DNA of 44,487 nucleotides from an uncultured Coriobacteriaceae bacterium (GCA_902779675.1 CACZCK010000023.1:1-44487), one strand, 5' to 3'. Counted from the stretch's first letter, positions 14,426 to 23,258 are shown. Notes: generated from the sequence alone by a model not told the origin. Made by a program: numbers and translations.

Positions 14426-16099
14426 ATGGCAGAGTACAAGAGCGATATCGAGATCGCACAGGAAGCCACGATGCTGCCCATCAGCGAAGTCGCGGCCAAG
14501 GCAGGCCTCACCGAGGACCAGCTCGAGCACTACGGCAAGGTCAAAGCCAAGGTCGACATCAACTCCATGAAGGACATGCCCAGCAGGGCCAAGCTCATCC
14601 TCGTCACCGCCATCAACCCCACGCCTGCGGGTGAGGGCAAGACCACCACGTCGGTGGGCCTCGCGGACGCCATGAACCTCACCGGTCGTCAGACCATGCT
14701 CTGCCTGCGCGAGCCCTCCCTGGGCCCCGTGTTTGGCGTCAAGGGTGGCGCTGCCGGCGGCGGCTACGCGCAGGTCGTCCCCATGGAGGACATCAACCTG
14801 CACTTCACCGGTGACTTCCATGCCATCGGCGCTGCCAACAACCTCATCGCCGCCATGCTCGACAACTCCATCAAGTGGGACAACAAGCTGAACATCGACC
14901 CGCGCCGCGTGATCTGGCGCCGCTGCGTCGACATGAACGACCGCCAGCTCCGCAATGTGGTCGACGGCATGGGCGGCATCCCCGACGGCGTGCCGCGCCA
15001 GGACGGCTTCGACATCACCGTGGCCTCCGAGGTCATGGCCGCCTTCTGCCTGGCCTCCGACCTCGACGACCTCAAGGCCCGCCTCGGCCGCATGGTCGTG
15101 GCCTACACCTACGACCGCAAGCCCGTCACCGTGCACGACCTCAACGCCGAGGGCGCCTGCACGGCGCTGCTCAAGGACGCCATCAAGCCCAACCTCGTTC
15201 AGACGCTCGAGAACAACCCCGCCTTCGTGCACGGCGGCCCGTTCGCCAACATCGCGCACGGCTGCAACTCCGTGATGGCCACCACCACCGCCATGAAGAT
15301 GGCTGACTACGTGGTGACCGAGGCCGGCTTTGGCGCCGACCTGGGTGCCGAGAAGTTCCTCGACATCAAGTGCCGCGCCACGGGCCTCACCCCCAGCGCC
15401 GTGGTCATCGTGGCCACCGTGCGCGCGCTCAAGTACAACGGCGGCGTGCCCAAGACCGAGCTCACCACCGAGAACCTCGAGGCGCTCGAGGCCGGCATGC
15501 CCAACCTGCTGCAGCACGTGAGCAACATCAAGGATGTCTACGGCCTGCCGTGCGTCGTGGCCATCAATGCCTTCCCGACCGACACCAAGGCCGAACTCGA
15601 CCTCGTCGAGGCCAAGTGCAAGGAGCTCGGCGTCAACGTGGCGCTCTCCGAGGTGTGGGCCAAGGGCGGCAAGGGCGGCGTGGCCCTGGCCGACGAGGTC
15701 GTGCGCCTCTGCGACGAGCCTTCCGACTTCCACTTTTCCTACGACGTCGAGGACTCCATCGAGAAGAAGCTCAACGACATTGCCACCAAGATCTACCATG
15801 CCGACGGCGTCGACCTGGTGGGCTCCGCACGCAACCAGCTCAAGCAGCTCGAGGAGCTGGGCTTTGGCAACCTGCCCATCTGCATGGCCAAGACGCAGTA
15901 CTCCTTCACCGACGACCAGAACAAGCTCGGTGCGCCGCGCGGCTGGCGCCTCACCGTGCGCAACCTCAAGATCAGCGCTGGCGCCGGCTTCATCGTGGCA
16001 CTCACGGGTGACATCATGACCATGCCCGGCCTGCCGCGGGTCCCGGCCGCCGAGAAGATCGACGTTACCGAGGACGGCCGCATCGTCGGTCTGTTCTAG
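14426..16099 (+). CDS. fhs: Formate-tetrahydrofolate ligase
   Basis: Joins formate to tetrahydrofolate at the cost of ATP, giving 10-formyl-THF, the entry point of formate into C1 metabolism. The protein has 557 residues, the usual family length. The nucleotide loop TPAGEGKTT is at 66-74, followed by [20 protein letters not shown] and FTGDFHAI segments, all hallmarks of the family, and the C-terminal MTMPGLP motif. GAAGGAG precedes the ATG by five bases. It heads a co-directional series with fchA and folD, which together interconvert formyl-, methenyl- and methylene-THF, and a formate/nitrite channel follows further on. Regulation may act at the palindrome overlapping its promoter. Confidence 0.97.
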   Translation: MAEYKSDIEIAQEATMLPISEVAAKAGLTEDQLEHYGKVKAKVDINSMKDMPSRAKLILVTAINPTPAGEGKTTTSVGLADAMNLTGRQTMLCLREPSLGPVFGVKGGAAGGGYAQVVPMEDINLHFTGDFHAIGAANNLIAAMLDNSIKWDNKLNIDPRRVIWRRCVDMNDRQLRNVVDGMGGIPDGVPRQDGFDITVASEVMAAFCLASDLDDLKARLGRMVVAYTYDRKPVTVHDLNAEGACTALLKDAIKPNLVQTLENNPAFVHGGPFANIAHGCNSVMATTTAMKMADYVVTEAGFGADLGAEKFLDIKCRATGLTPSAVVIVATVRALKYNGGVPKTELTTENLEALEAGMPNLLQHVSNIKDVYGLPCVVAINAFPTDTKAELDLVEAKCKELGVNVALSEVWAKGGKGGVALADEVVRLCDEPSDFHFSYDVEDSIEKKLNDIATKIYHADGVDLVGSARNQLKQLEELGFGNLPICMAKTQYSFTDDQNKLGAPRGWRLTVRNLKISAGAGFIVALTGDIMTMPGLPRVPAAEKIDVTEDGRIVGLF

Positions 16100-16108
16100 G
16101 CTTCCTGA

Positions 16109-16196
16109 CCCTCCGGGTCACGTTCCTACGAAACGTCCTCGCCGCGCACAGAACGACGCGGCTGCGGAATGTTTCTACGGAAGGTGACCCGGAGGG
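16109..16196 (+). repeat. 88-base long imperfect stem-loop after fhs
   Basis: CCCTCCGGGTCAC at 16109-16121 is exactly complementary to 16184-16196, and pairing continues inward with a few bulges through CGTTCC and ACGAAAC against GTTTCTACGGAA. A second hairpin, GCCGCG (16141-16146) with CGCGGC (16157-16162), crowns the stem. It begins ten bases after the fhs stop and is not followed by a T run, so it is not a standard terminator. It may protect the fhs mRNA end, attenuate fchA, or be a mobile palindromic element. Confidence 0.6.
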
Positions 16197-16346
16197 CTCT
16201 GCACGTCTTACGTTGCCCGACGATACGGCCGTGCCGCCAGGCGATCTTCTCGGCGGGCGGGCGGCAGGTCGGGCATCAGGTCGCACGGAGGGGTGCGACT
16301 GGGGTGCGGGGTTTGGTTGTTGCGTATTCTGTTTTGGAGGTCTTCC

Positions 16347-16973
16347 ATGTCCGAGCGTCTAACCGATAGGTCTTGCGAGTCGTTTGCCTCTGTTCTGGCG
16401 GCCAAGGAGTCGGTGCCGGGCGGGGGCGGGGCTGCCGCGCTCGTGGGTGCCCTGGGCGTGGCGCTCTGCTCGATGGTGGGCAACTTCACCACGGGTAAGA
16501 AGACCTACGCGGCCGTCGAGGACGATGTGCAGCGCATGCTGGCCGAGGCCCAAGACGTGCGCCTGCGTCTGATTGCACTGGTGGAGGAGGACGCCGAGGC
16601 GTTCTATCCGCTCTCGCAGGCCTACGCCATCCCGCGTGACGACCCCAAGCGTGCCGAGGTGCTGGAGGAGGCCACCAAGGCGGCCTGTCTGGCTCCCGTC
16701 GAGATGATGCGCCAGATTTGCCATGCCATCGAGCTGCTCGAGGAGATGGGGGAGAAGGGCTCCAAGATGCTCGTCTCCGACGTGGGCTGTGGTGCGCTGC
16801 TGTGTCGTGCGGCACTGGAGGCGGCGAGCATGAACGTGTTCGTCAACACCAAGACGCTCAAGGACCGCGATCATGCCGAGCGGACCGAGGCCGAGTGCGA
16901 TGCCATGCTGGCCGAGTACCTGCCTCGCGCGGAGGCCTGCGCGGCGCAGGTGATGAGCCGCATTAGGGGATAG
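16347..16973 (+). CDS. fchA: Methenyltetrahydrofolate cyclohydrolase (cyclodeaminase family)
   Basis: A 208-residue stand-alone member of the formiminotransferase-cyclodeaminase C-terminal family (FTCD_C), which in C1-metabolising anaerobes hydrolyses methenyl-THF to 10-formyl-THF. Visible family features are PGGGGAAALVGALGVAL near residues 26-42, MVGNFTTGKK, the helix carrying EEDAEAFYPLSQAY, and VSDVGCGALLCRAALEAA. GGAGG lies six bases ahead of the ATG; earlier in-frame ATGs lack a site. It lies between fhs and folD. The adjacent FolD lacks key cyclohydrolase residues, so this protein probably supplies that step. A pure cyclodeaminase role is possible but no histidine or purine degradation genes are nearby. 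Confidence 0.92.
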   Translation: MSERLTDRSCESFASVLAAKESVPGGGGAAALVGALGVALCSMVGNFTTGKKTYAAVEDDVQRMLAEAQDVRLRLIALVEEDAEAFYPLSQAYAIPRDDPKRAEVLEEATKAACLAPVEMMRQICHAIELLEEMGEKGSKMLVSDVGCGALLCRAALEAASMNVFVNTKTLKDRDHAERTEAECDAMLAEYLPRAEACAAQVMSRIRG

Positions 16974-17033
16974 AAAGACCCGCCCGGCGCGGGGCGTGCC
17001 CGCGAAGGCTACAAAGAGCGAAGGGAACGGAAC

Positions 17034-17888
17034 ATGGCGGAACTGCTCAAGGGCCTACCTGTGGCCAAGGCACTCACCGAACAGCTTGCAGGGCGCGTCG
17101 ACGCGCTCAAGCAGAAGGGCGTCACGCCGACGCTCGCGATCGTGCGCGTGGGCGAGCGCGACGACGACCTCTCCTACGAGCGCGGTGCCACCAAGCGCTG
17201 CGATACGGTGGGCATCGCCGTAAAGAAGTTCGTCCTCGACGCCGACTGCACGCAGGACGAGCTCATGGCCGTCATCGCCGAGGTCAACGCCGACCAGGCG
17301 ATCCATGGCTGCCTGATGTTCCGCCCGTTGCCCAAGACGCTCGACGAGGCGGCGGCCTGTGCCGCACTCGACCCAGCCAAGGACGTCGACTGCATCACCG
17401 AGGGGTCGCTCTTTGGCGTGTTCGCCAATCGCAGCGTGGGCTTCCCGCCCTGCACCGCCGAAGCCTGCATCCAGCTCCTCGACCACTATGGCTTCGACCT
17501 GACCGGTGCCAACGTCACGGTGGTCGGACGCTCGCTGGTCATTGGCAAGCCCGTCTCCATGATGCTGCAGGCGCGCAACGCCACCGTCACCATGTGTCAC
17601 ACCCGTACGCGCGACCTGCCGGCCGAGTGCCGCAAGGCGGAGGTGCTGGTGGTGGCCGCCGGTCACATCGGCACCGTGGGCGCCGATGCCGTGAGCGCGG
17701 GGCAAACGGTCATCGACGTGGGCATCAACTGGGACGAGGCTGCTGGCAAGCTTTGCGGCGACGTGGCCTTCGACGAGGTGGAGCCCAAGGTCGGCGCCAT
17801 CACGCCCGTGCCGGGCGGCGTCGGCTCGGTCACTACGGCCGTGCTGGCCAAGCATGTGGTCGAGGCCGCGGAGCGCACGCTGGGATAA
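17034..17888 (+). CDS. folD: Methylenetetrahydrofolate dehydrogenase (FolD family, probably lacking cyclohydrolase activity)
   Basis: A 284-residue FolD-family protein oxidising methylene-THF to methenyl-THF with NAD(P). The C-terminal nucleotide domain has VVGRSLVIGKPVSMML, CHTRTRDL and the closing PVPGGVGSVTTAVL motif. In the substrate domain, Y48 aligns with the conserved active-site tyrosine and the KDVD aspartates (117, 119) are kept. However, the lysine essential for cyclohydrolase chemistry (Y-x3-K) is Ala52 (YERGATK), and the glutamine of the VQLPLP motif is Phe96 (MFRPLP). Similar sequences occur in some gut Firmicutes that also have fchA. I infer a monofunctional dehydrogenase working with the adjacent FchA. 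The start has AGGGAACGGA upstream. Confidence 0.93.
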   Translation: MAELLKGLPVAKALTEQLAGRVDALKQKGVTPTLAIVRVGERDDDLSYERGATKRCDTVGIAVKKFVLDADCTQDELMAVIAEVNADQAIHGCLMFRPLPKTLDEAAACAALDPAKDVDCITEGSLFGVFANRSVGFPPCTAEACIQLLDHYGFDLTGANVTVVGRSLVIGKPVSMMLQARNATVTMCHTRTRDLPAECRKAEVLVVAAGHIGTVGADAVSAGQTVIDVGINWDEAAGKLCGDVAFDEVEPKVGAITPVPGGVGSVTTAVLAKHVVEAAERTLG

Positions 17889-17936
17889 CATGGTGTCGTG
17901 CGCGACCGCATGACACAGGGCAACAAAGGGGGAGCC

Positions 17937-18545
17937 ATGGCAGATGAGCGCATCGTGAACGACGAGGGCTACGCCGGAATCGACAAGCCGCGCATCCGTG
18001 CGGCGGTTCGCGAGCTGCTGGCGGCCATCGGAGAGGACCCCGACCGCGAAGGCCTGCTCGACACGCCCGACCGCGTGGCGCGCGCCTGTGAGGAGATCTT
18101 CGGCGGCACGCAGGAGGACCCGAGCGTCCATCTGCTGCGCCAGTTCAGCGAGCCGGGCAACGAGAACATGGTCATCGTCAAGGACATCCCCTTCTCGTCG
18201 ATGTGCGAGCATCACCTGCTTCCCTTCACGGGCAAGGCGCACATCTGCTACCTGCCCCGCGACGGACGCATCACGGGCCTCTCCAAGCTGGCACGTTGCG
18301 TGGTGGGCTATGCCCACCGCCCGCAGGTGCAGGAGCGGCTTACGCAGCAGATTGCCGACGCCATGGAGCGGCGCCTGGAGCCCCTGGGCGTGCTGGTGGT
18401 GCTTGAGGCCACGCACACCTGCATGACCATGCGCGGTATCAAGAGCGCGGGGTCGCAGACGGTGACCAGCGCCGTGCGCGGCTGGTTCAAGACCGACCTC
18501 AAGGCACGCGAGGAGGCCCTTCGCCTGCTGGGGTTGGACGCTTAG
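17937..18545 (+). CDS. folE: GTP cyclohydrolase I
   Basis: Converts GTP to 7,8-dihydroneopterin triphosphate, the first committed step of folate and (via QueD) queuosine synthesis. The 202-residue protein has the zinc ligands in MCEHHLLPF and in THTCMTMRG, the GYLP-like [19 protein letters not shown] segment, and the C-terminal [13 protein letters not shown]. The ATG at 17937 follows AAGGGGGAG; a GTG at 17898 is in frame but lacks a site. It lies 48 bases after folD. It provides the substrate for the pterin synthase encoded at 19484. Confidence 0.97.
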   Translation: MADERIVNDEGYAGIDKPRIRAAVRELLAAIGEDPDREGLLDTPDRVARACEEIFGGTQEDPSVHLLRQFSEPGNENMVIVKDIPFSSMCEHHLLPFTGKAHICYLPRDGRITGLSKLARCVVGYAHRPQVQERLTQQIADAMERRLEPLGVLVVLEATHTCMTMRGIKSAGSQTVTSAVRGWFKTDLKAREEALRLLGLDA

Positions 18546-18584
18546 CGCCGCTGCATACGCTATGCTGGTCTAAAGGCAAAGACC

Positions 18585-18622
18585 GCGTCTCCCTCGTCCC
18601 GTAGGCTGGGCGGGGGAGACGC
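18585..18622 (+). terminator. Hairpin between folE and the formate/nitrite channel
   Basis: A 15-bp stem (18585-18599 with 18608-18622) with two G-T pairs encloses an eight-base loop. No T run follows, so termination would be weak; attenuation or RNA processing between the two genes is possible. Confidence 0.5.
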
Positions 18623-18648
18623 AAGACGTTATGGGGGATCGAGGATCT

Positions 18649-19482
18649 ATGACCAACAACGAGGTGACAGCCATCCGTCCGGATGCCCTGGCGGGGGCGC
18701 AGATCGAGGCCAAGGCCGAGGCCGTGGGCGAGGGCAAGGCCACGATGCCCATGCTACGCACGTTTGTCTTGGCAATTCTTGCAGGGCTGTTCATCGGCAT
18801 GGGCGGCATGTTCATGCTGCTGGTCAAGAGTGATGCCGCGCTGGGCTTTGCCATCTCGTCGCTTCTGGGCGGATTTGCCTTCAGTCTGGGACTCTTTGCG
18901 GTGCTGGTGGCCGGAGCCGAGCTCTTTACGGGCAACAACCTGATGGCGCAGGGCTTCCTCTCGGGTAGGTATGGGCTCGGTGCCCTGCTTCGTAGCTGGC
19001 TTGTGGTCTACGTGGGCAACCTGGTGGGGTCGCTTCTGCTGGTGGCGCTGCTGCGTCTTGCCAACTTTGCTGGCATGAACGGGGGAGCCTTGGGCACCAC
19101 CATGGTCAGCGTCGCGGCCGCCAAGTGCGCGCTCCCGTGGACGGTCGCCTTCGGTCGCGCAATCATGTGCAACGTGCTCGTATGCCTGGCTGTGTGGCTC
19201 GGCTTTGCGGCGCGCACCGTCAACGACAAGTTCCTCTGCGCGGCCATGCCGGTCACTGCCTTTGTGGCTTGCGGCTTCGAGCACTGCGTGGCCAACATGT
19301 TCTTCATCCCGATGGGCATGGTCACCATGGCTGCGGGCATCGTGCCCGAGGGGGCGGACGTGTCCGCCCTTGGCGTGGCGGGCATGCTCTCCAATCTATC
19401 GGCCGCCACACTGGGTAACATGGTTGGTGGTGCCGTGCTGTTTGCAGGCCTGTACTGGCTGGCGTACAAGAAGGGCGAATGA
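18649..19482 (+). CDS. Formate/nitrite transporter (FNT) family channel
   Basis: A 277-residue inner-membrane channel with six hydrophobic helices. Family signatures are GAELFTGNN in the second helix region and CGFEHCVANMFFIP, which carries the central pore histidine. The first 35 residues are a hydrophilic cytoplasmic tail. Members move formate, nitrite or hydrosulfide; formate is favoured here because the gene sits in a cluster opened by fhs. The ATG at 18649 has GAGG close upstream; an ATG at 18631 is in frame and adds six residues. The stop overlaps the ribosome region of the next gene: the pterin synthase ATG begins two bases after the TGA. Confidence 0.92.
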   Translation: MTNNEVTAIRPDALAGAQIEAKAEAVGEGKATMPMLRTFVLAILAGLFIGMGGMFMLLVKSDAALGFAISSLLGGFAFSLGLFAVLVAGAELFTGNNLMAQGFLSGRYGLGALLRSWLVVYVGNLVGSLLLVALLRLANFAGMNGGALGTTMVSVAAAKCALPWTVAFGRAIMCNVLVCLAVWLGFAARTVNDKFLCAAMPVTAFVACGFEHCVANMFFIPMGMVTMAAGIVPEGADVSALGVAGMLSNLSAATLGNMVGGAVLFAGLYWLAYKKGE

Positions 19483-19483
19483 G

Positions 19484-19903
19484 ATGTACGGACTCAAGAC
19501 CGAGGCGAGCTTCGATAGTGCCCACTTTTTGACCGACTATTACGGCAAGTGCGAGAACCTGCACGGTCACCGCTGGCGCGTGGTGGTATACCTCGAGCAG
19601 GAGAGCCTGCAGGCCGATGGCACCATGAAGGACATGGTGCTCGACTTTGGTGTGTTCAAGCGTGCCGTGCGCGCGGTGGCCGACTCCATAGACCACACCT
19701 TCCTGGTGGAGGAGGGGTCCCTGGCCCCGGCGACCATCGAGGCGCTCGAGGCTGAGGGCTTCTCGCTCACCTTGTTCCCGTTCCGCACGACGGCCGAGAA
19801 CCTCGCGCACTGGTTCTGCGACCAGCTTGTTGCGCAGGGCCTGCCCGTGAGCCAGGTCGACTGCTACGAGACGCCCAACAACTGCGCCATCTACCGGCCC
19901 TAG
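19484..19903 (+). CDS. queD: 6-pyruvoyl/6-carboxy-tetrahydropterin synthase family protein (QueD/PTPS-I/III type)
   Basis: A 139-residue protein of the COG0720 family acting on dihydroneopterin triphosphate, the FolE product. Zinc ligands are H14, H27 and H29; D70-H71 form the catalytic pair and E is kept in CYETP. The signature before HGH is C23-E24-N-L-HGH. That satisfies both CxxxHGH (QueD/PTPS-I) and ExxHGH (PTPS-III, which replaces FolB by making 6-hydroxymethyl-dihydropterin). No other que gene and no folB are in the window, while folE lies upstream and folC downstream, so a folate role alone or a dual role is likely. The ATG begins two bases after the channel stop. The dual activity is inference. 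Confidence 0.88.
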   Translation: MYGLKTEASFDSAHFLTDYYGKCENLHGHRWRVVVYLEQESLQADGTMKDMVLDFGVFKRAVRAVADSIDHTFLVEEGSLAPATIEALEAEGFSLTLFPFRTTAENLAHWFCDQLVAQGLPVSQVDCYETPNNCAIYRP

Positions 19904-19969
19904 CTCCTTGCCCCGGTGCTCCGGGCAGCGCTCCTTCGTTTCGCACGATCACGTCTTGAGGTGAGGCAC

Positions 19970-21379
19970 ATGTCGTATTCCGTTCCCTTTGAGGTTCCCG
20001 AGCTCACATATGAGGAGTCGCTGCACGAGCTGCATGCCACGCTCAAGTTTGGCATCCAGCCCATGCTCGAGACCGTGGTCGACATGATCGAGGAATGCGG
20101 CAACCCCGACTTGTGCTACGACTGCCTGCAGGTGGCTGGTACCAACGGCAAGACGTCCACCTCGCGCTACAGTGCTGCCATCCTCGCGGGCGAGGGACTG
20201 AGCACGGCGCTCTATACCAGCCCCGAGCTGGTGAGCTATACCGAGCGCATGGAGGTGGACGGCAAGCCCGTGAGCGAGGAGGCCTTCGCGCATGGCCTGT
20301 CGGCCGCGATCGAGGCCGGCCGTCGCGTCAACGAGCGTCGCTGTGCGGCGGGCGAGCGACCCTACGACATCACGGAGTTCGACCTGCTCACCGTTGCCGC
20401 GCTCGTGGTGTATGCCGAGGCGGGTATCGACGTGGCCGTGCTCGAGGTGGGCATGGGCGGCCGCTGGGACGCGACTTCGGCTGCCAAGAGCATCAAGGCG
20501 GTCACGGTGACGGGCGTGGGGCTGGACCACACGCACATCCTGGGCGACACCCTCGAGGCGATCTCGGGCGAGAAGGCGGCGGTCATACAGCGGGGACGCT
20601 CGTGCGTGCTGGGCGTGGGCACTGCCACGCCCGACTCGGTGGAGGACGTGTTCCTTGGGCAGTGTCACGCCGAGTGCGTGGAACCCGTGCTGCTGAGGCC
20701 AGAGCACCTCGAGGATGCGACGGGCGAGATGCATCCGGGCGTGCCGCGTGCTCACGAGGGGCTGCCGCATGCCTCGTTCCTGGTGACCGAGCGTCCCGCG
20801 AGGATCGGTGCGCCGCTCGAGCTGACCGTGACCACACCGCGCGCCACCTACGCCGAGGTGGCAGCGCTCAAGCCCGCCTATCAGGCGGCCAACATCGCCT
20901 GCGCCATCGTGCTGTGCGAGAACTACCTCGGCCGCGCGCTGGATGCCACGCATCTCCGCGACTCGGTCATGGCCTGCCCGACGCCAGGGCGCTTCGACGT
21001 GGTGCGCAACGAGCCGGTGGCGCTCATCGACGCCTGCCACAACCCCCAGTCGGTGGACACCTTCCTCACTGCCGTGCGTGCCATCGCCCCCAAGGTGGCC
21101 GAGCGTCCCGCGCTGCTCGCGGCCGTCCTGGCCGACAAGGACGTCGACGGCATCGTGGCACTGCTCTCCGCGGAGTTCCCCAAGGTCTACGTGACCCAGA
21201 CCACCTCGCCGCGCGCGCTGCCGGCATCGGAGCTGGCGGGCAAGTTCCTCGCGGCGGGTGCCAATGTCGCCGGCATCTTTGCCACGGTGTCCGAAGCCGT
21301 GGAGGCCTTGTGTGAAGAAACGTATGTCGCGTGCGGTTCCATCACATTGGCGGGCGAGGTCGCGGGTCTGCTGCGCTAG
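19970..21379 (+). CDS. folC: Folylpolyglutamate synthase / dihydrofolate synthase
   Basis: A 469-residue Mur-ligase-fold enzyme that adds glutamate to dihydropteroate and to reduced folates. The ATP loop GTNGKTS lies at 57-63, followed by LYTSPELVSYTERM, the DLLTVAALVVYAEAGIDVAVLEVGMGGRWDAT region (split here across positions 138-165) and HNPQS in the C-terminal domain (DACHNPQSVDTF). GAGGTGAGG precedes the ATG. It closes the folate/C1 group that begins with fhs. Whether it has both activities cannot be told from sequence, but single-FolC genomes normally use one bifunctional enzyme. Confidence 0.95.
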   Translation: MSYSVPFEVPELTYEESLHELHATLKFGIQPMLETVVDMIEECGNPDLCYDCLQVAGTNGKTSTSRYSAAILAGEGLSTALYTSPELVSYTERMEVDGKPVSEEAFAHGLSAAIEAGRRVNERRCAAGERPYDITEFDLLTVAALVVYAEAGIDVAVLEVGMGGRWDATSAAKSIKAVTVTGVGLDHTHILGDTLEAISGEKAAVIQRGRSCVLGVGTATPDSVEDVFLGQCHAECVEPVLLRPEHLEDATGEMHPGVPRAHEGLPHASFLVTERPARIGAPLELTVTTPRATYAEVAALKPAYQAANIACAIVLCENYLGRALDATHLRDSVMACPTPGRFDVVRNEPVALIDACHNPQSVDTFLTAVRAIAPKVAERPALLAAVLADKDVDGIVALLSAEFPKVYVTQTTSPRALPASELAGKFLAAGANVAGIFATVSEAVEALCEETYVACGSITLAGEVAGLLR

Positions 21380-21460
21380 CATCTGCTACAATTCGATAGT
21401 CTATGACTTTCATGCGATGGCGCGAGCCGTCGCGCGCGGATGCGAAGGAGCCCGAGACCA

Positions 21461-21892
21461 ATGCGTGAACTTCTCGATCAGCTCATGACCCCCGAGGTGC
21501 GCATGGTGCTGTACCTCATGGTGGCGTGCGTCGTGATGGTATACATCCTGTCCATCGTCTACGTCATTCGTGACGCCCAGCGTCGCGGCGCCGAGCCCTG
21601 GTGGGTGTGGGCCATCATTTCGGTCATCCCCATCGTGGGCATCCTGGCCTACGTCATCCTGCGCCCCAGCTCCTACCTGGTCGACCGCGAGGAGCAGGAC
21701 CTCGACATCGCCCTGCGCGAGCACCAGCTGTCGCACTACGGCATCTGCCCCAAGTGCGGTGCCCCCATCGACCGCGACTTTGTGGTCTGCCCCATCTGCA
21801 ACACGCAGGTGCGCAACGTCTGCCCCACCTGCCACCGCCCGCTCAACGCCGACTGGAAGGTGTGCCCCTACTGCCGCACCCGCATCCAGTAG
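21461..21892 (+). CDS. Two-pass membrane protein with double zinc ribbon
   Basis: A 143-residue protein with two membrane helices (about 14-36 and 47-67) and a cytoplasmic tail holding four CxxC knuckles (C96/C99, C110/C113, C121/C124, C135/C138), which form two zinc ribbons of the kind named DZR. The short loop between the helices (RDAQRRGAEPWWVW) matches the phospholipase D-nuclease N-terminal (PLDc_N-like) hairpin seen in small membrane proteins. No enzymatic motif. GAAGGAG lies about 10 bases before the ATG. The gene ends just before a strong terminator. Function unknown. Confidence 0.8.
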   Translation: MRELLDQLMTPEVRMVLYLMVACVVMVYILSIVYVIRDAQRRGAEPWWVWAIISVIPIVGILAYVILRPSSYLVDREEQDLDIALREHQLSHYGICPKCGAPIDRDFVVCPICNTQVRNVCPTCHRPLNADWKVCPYCRTRIQ

Positions 21893-21911
21893 CAACGGCC
21901 ACATGCATGCC

Positions 21912-21941
21912 AAGGCCCCGAGTCACCTCGGGGCCTTTTTT
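21912..21941 (+). terminator. Strong intrinsic terminator
   Basis: An 11-bp stem (21912-21922 with 21927-21937) with loop TCAC runs into six T residues (21936-21941). It ends the zinc-ribbon gene ahead of the convergent trmL. Confidence 0.93.
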
Positions 21942-21967
21942 GTGTGTCTCAGTGGCGTAGCGCTGGC

Positions 21968-22573
21968 TCAGAGCCCTGCAAAGCCTGTCTGGCGCAGCGC
22001 CTCGAAGATCACGATGGCAGCCGCGTTGGAGAGGTTGAGCGAGGTGATCTGTCCCGCGCGGCTGTCGACGAAGTTGCCGCAGATGTCGCGCTCGAGCTGC
22101 GGGTGCAGCTCCTCGAAGGACTGGTGCCAGGCGTCCGCGTTGCCGAGTGCCTCGTCGGAGCGCATGGGTATGCGCTCGCAGAGCTGGGGGTGGGCGGCAA
22201 GCAAGTCTGCGTCCAGTCCGCTGCTCTCCTTGCCAAAGACCAGCCAGTCGCCGTCGCGGTAGCTTGCCTCCGCATAGATGCGCGCCCCGTGCTTGGTGAG
22301 CAGATGCAGGCACCGGTGCGCGTCAGACGCCGCGGGCTCAGCGAGGCACGAGCGCACGTCCTCGTTGGCTCCCACAAAGGCGTCCCAGGTGGGGTAGGTG
22401 CGTAGGTCGAGGCTCTGCCAGTAGGCGAGGCCCGCACGCTGGACCGCTTTGTCGGAGAGCTCGAAACCAAGCGGGCCCACCAGATGCAGGCGCGCGCCGG
22501 CGAGCACGCATGTGCGGCCGATGTTGCCCGTGTTGGCGGGAATCTCGGGCTCGACGAGCACGACGTTGAACAC
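21968..22573 (-). CDS. trmL: tRNA (cytidine/uridine-34 2'-O)-methyltransferase, with insertion
   Basis: A SPOUT-class RNA methylase of 201 residues acting on the wobble nucleotide of tRNA-Leu in known cases. Family motifs are EPEIPANTGNIGRTC at 8-22, LVGPLGF at 31-37, LVFGKESSGL at 111-120 and SLNLSNAAA at 178-186. TrmL is usually about 155-160 residues with RIPM and SLNLSNA nearly adjacent; here about 38 residues are inserted between them (139-176), rich in charged and aromatic residues, close to the SAM knot. The start is GTG, with GAGG five bases upstream. Transcribed after the flavin-binding protein with a 27-base gap. Confidence 0.88.
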   Translation of the reverse strand: MFNVVLVEPEIPANTGNIGRTCVLAGARLHLVGPLGFELSDKAVQRAGLAYWQSLDLRTYPTWDAFVGANEDVRSCLAEPAASDAHRCLHLLTKHGARIYAEASYRDGDWLVFGKESSGLDADLLAAHPQLCERIPMRSDEALGNADAWHQSFEELHPQLERDICGNFVDSRAGQITSLNLSNAAAIVIFEALRQTGFAGL

Positions 22574-22600
22574 CCTTGCCTCCAGACTCCTGTTGACGAG

Positions 22601-23086
22601 CTACTTCTCCTGCACGATCTTGCCGGTCATGTGCTCTATGGTGAGCTCGGCCATGTGGATGCGATGGCCGTTCTTGGCGATGTCGCCCTCGATGTCAACG
22701 CTGGGAGGAAAGTACTTCTTGGCAAGGGCAACCAGCGCGTCATGCTTGCGCTGTGGGTCCTCTATGATCGACGCGCGGCAGAAGCAGACCACCGAGTTGA
22801 CGTACCACCACCATTCTCCCTCGTTGCGAAAGCCCTCGTCCATGGTGCAGAAGCTCACCTTGTCGCAGGCACGCATGGCGTCGAGCTTGTGACCCTCGGG
22901 CGCAAGATGGAAGAAGATGGAGCCCAGCTCGCCGCAGGTGGGATCGTACACGAAGTTGATGGGGATGCCGTAGGGGTAGCCCTCGTCTCCCAGTACCGAC
23001 AGTACGCCGCGTCGGGCGCCCGTGAGCACCTCGACGCACTTTTCGTGGCTCAGCAGCTGCGAGCTGCGCCTCATCTCCCTGAACAT
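22601..23086 (-). CDS. Pyridoxamine 5'-phosphate oxidase-like flavin-binding protein (NimA-like)
   Basis: A 161-residue split-barrel protein of the PPOX superfamily. The opening MRRSSQLLSHEKCVEVL, the GVLSVLGDEGYPYGIPINFVYD stretch and IFFHLAPEGHKLDAMRACDKVSFCTMDE follow the pattern of nitroimidazole-resistance (NimA/B) proteins and related FMN-binding reductases. No membrane segment. GAGGAGGGA lies close before the ATG at 23086, which is preferred over an ATG seven codons upstream. Substrate is unknown; it could be a flavin or heme-linked reductase. Probably co-transcribed with trmL. Confidence 0.85.
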   Translation of the reverse strand: MFREMRRSSQLLSHEKCVEVLTGARRGVLSVLGDEGYPYGIPINFVYDPTCGELGSIFFHLAPEGHKLDAMRACDKVSFCTMDEGFRNEGEWWWYVNSVVCFCRASIIEDPQRKHDALVALAKKYFPPSVDIEGDIAKNGHRIHMAELTIEHMTGKIVQEK

Positions 23087-23258
23087 GGCGGTCCCTCCTC
23101 GTCGCATTGTCCGCCAGTCAGGCTAGCAGACTCATGTTGCAGACGTTTGAACGGCGTTGGTGCTCGTGTGGCCTCTGAGCGATGCCGCCGGTGTAGGCAC
23201 CGCTTCATCGCAAGTCGTTCTATGATGGAGGACGCATGACGCGAGAGATAGGAGTCCC

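Noticed and set aside
14261..15799. A 512-codon minus-strand frame opposite fhs
   Set aside because: Same shadow composition; fhs on the other strand is unmistakable.
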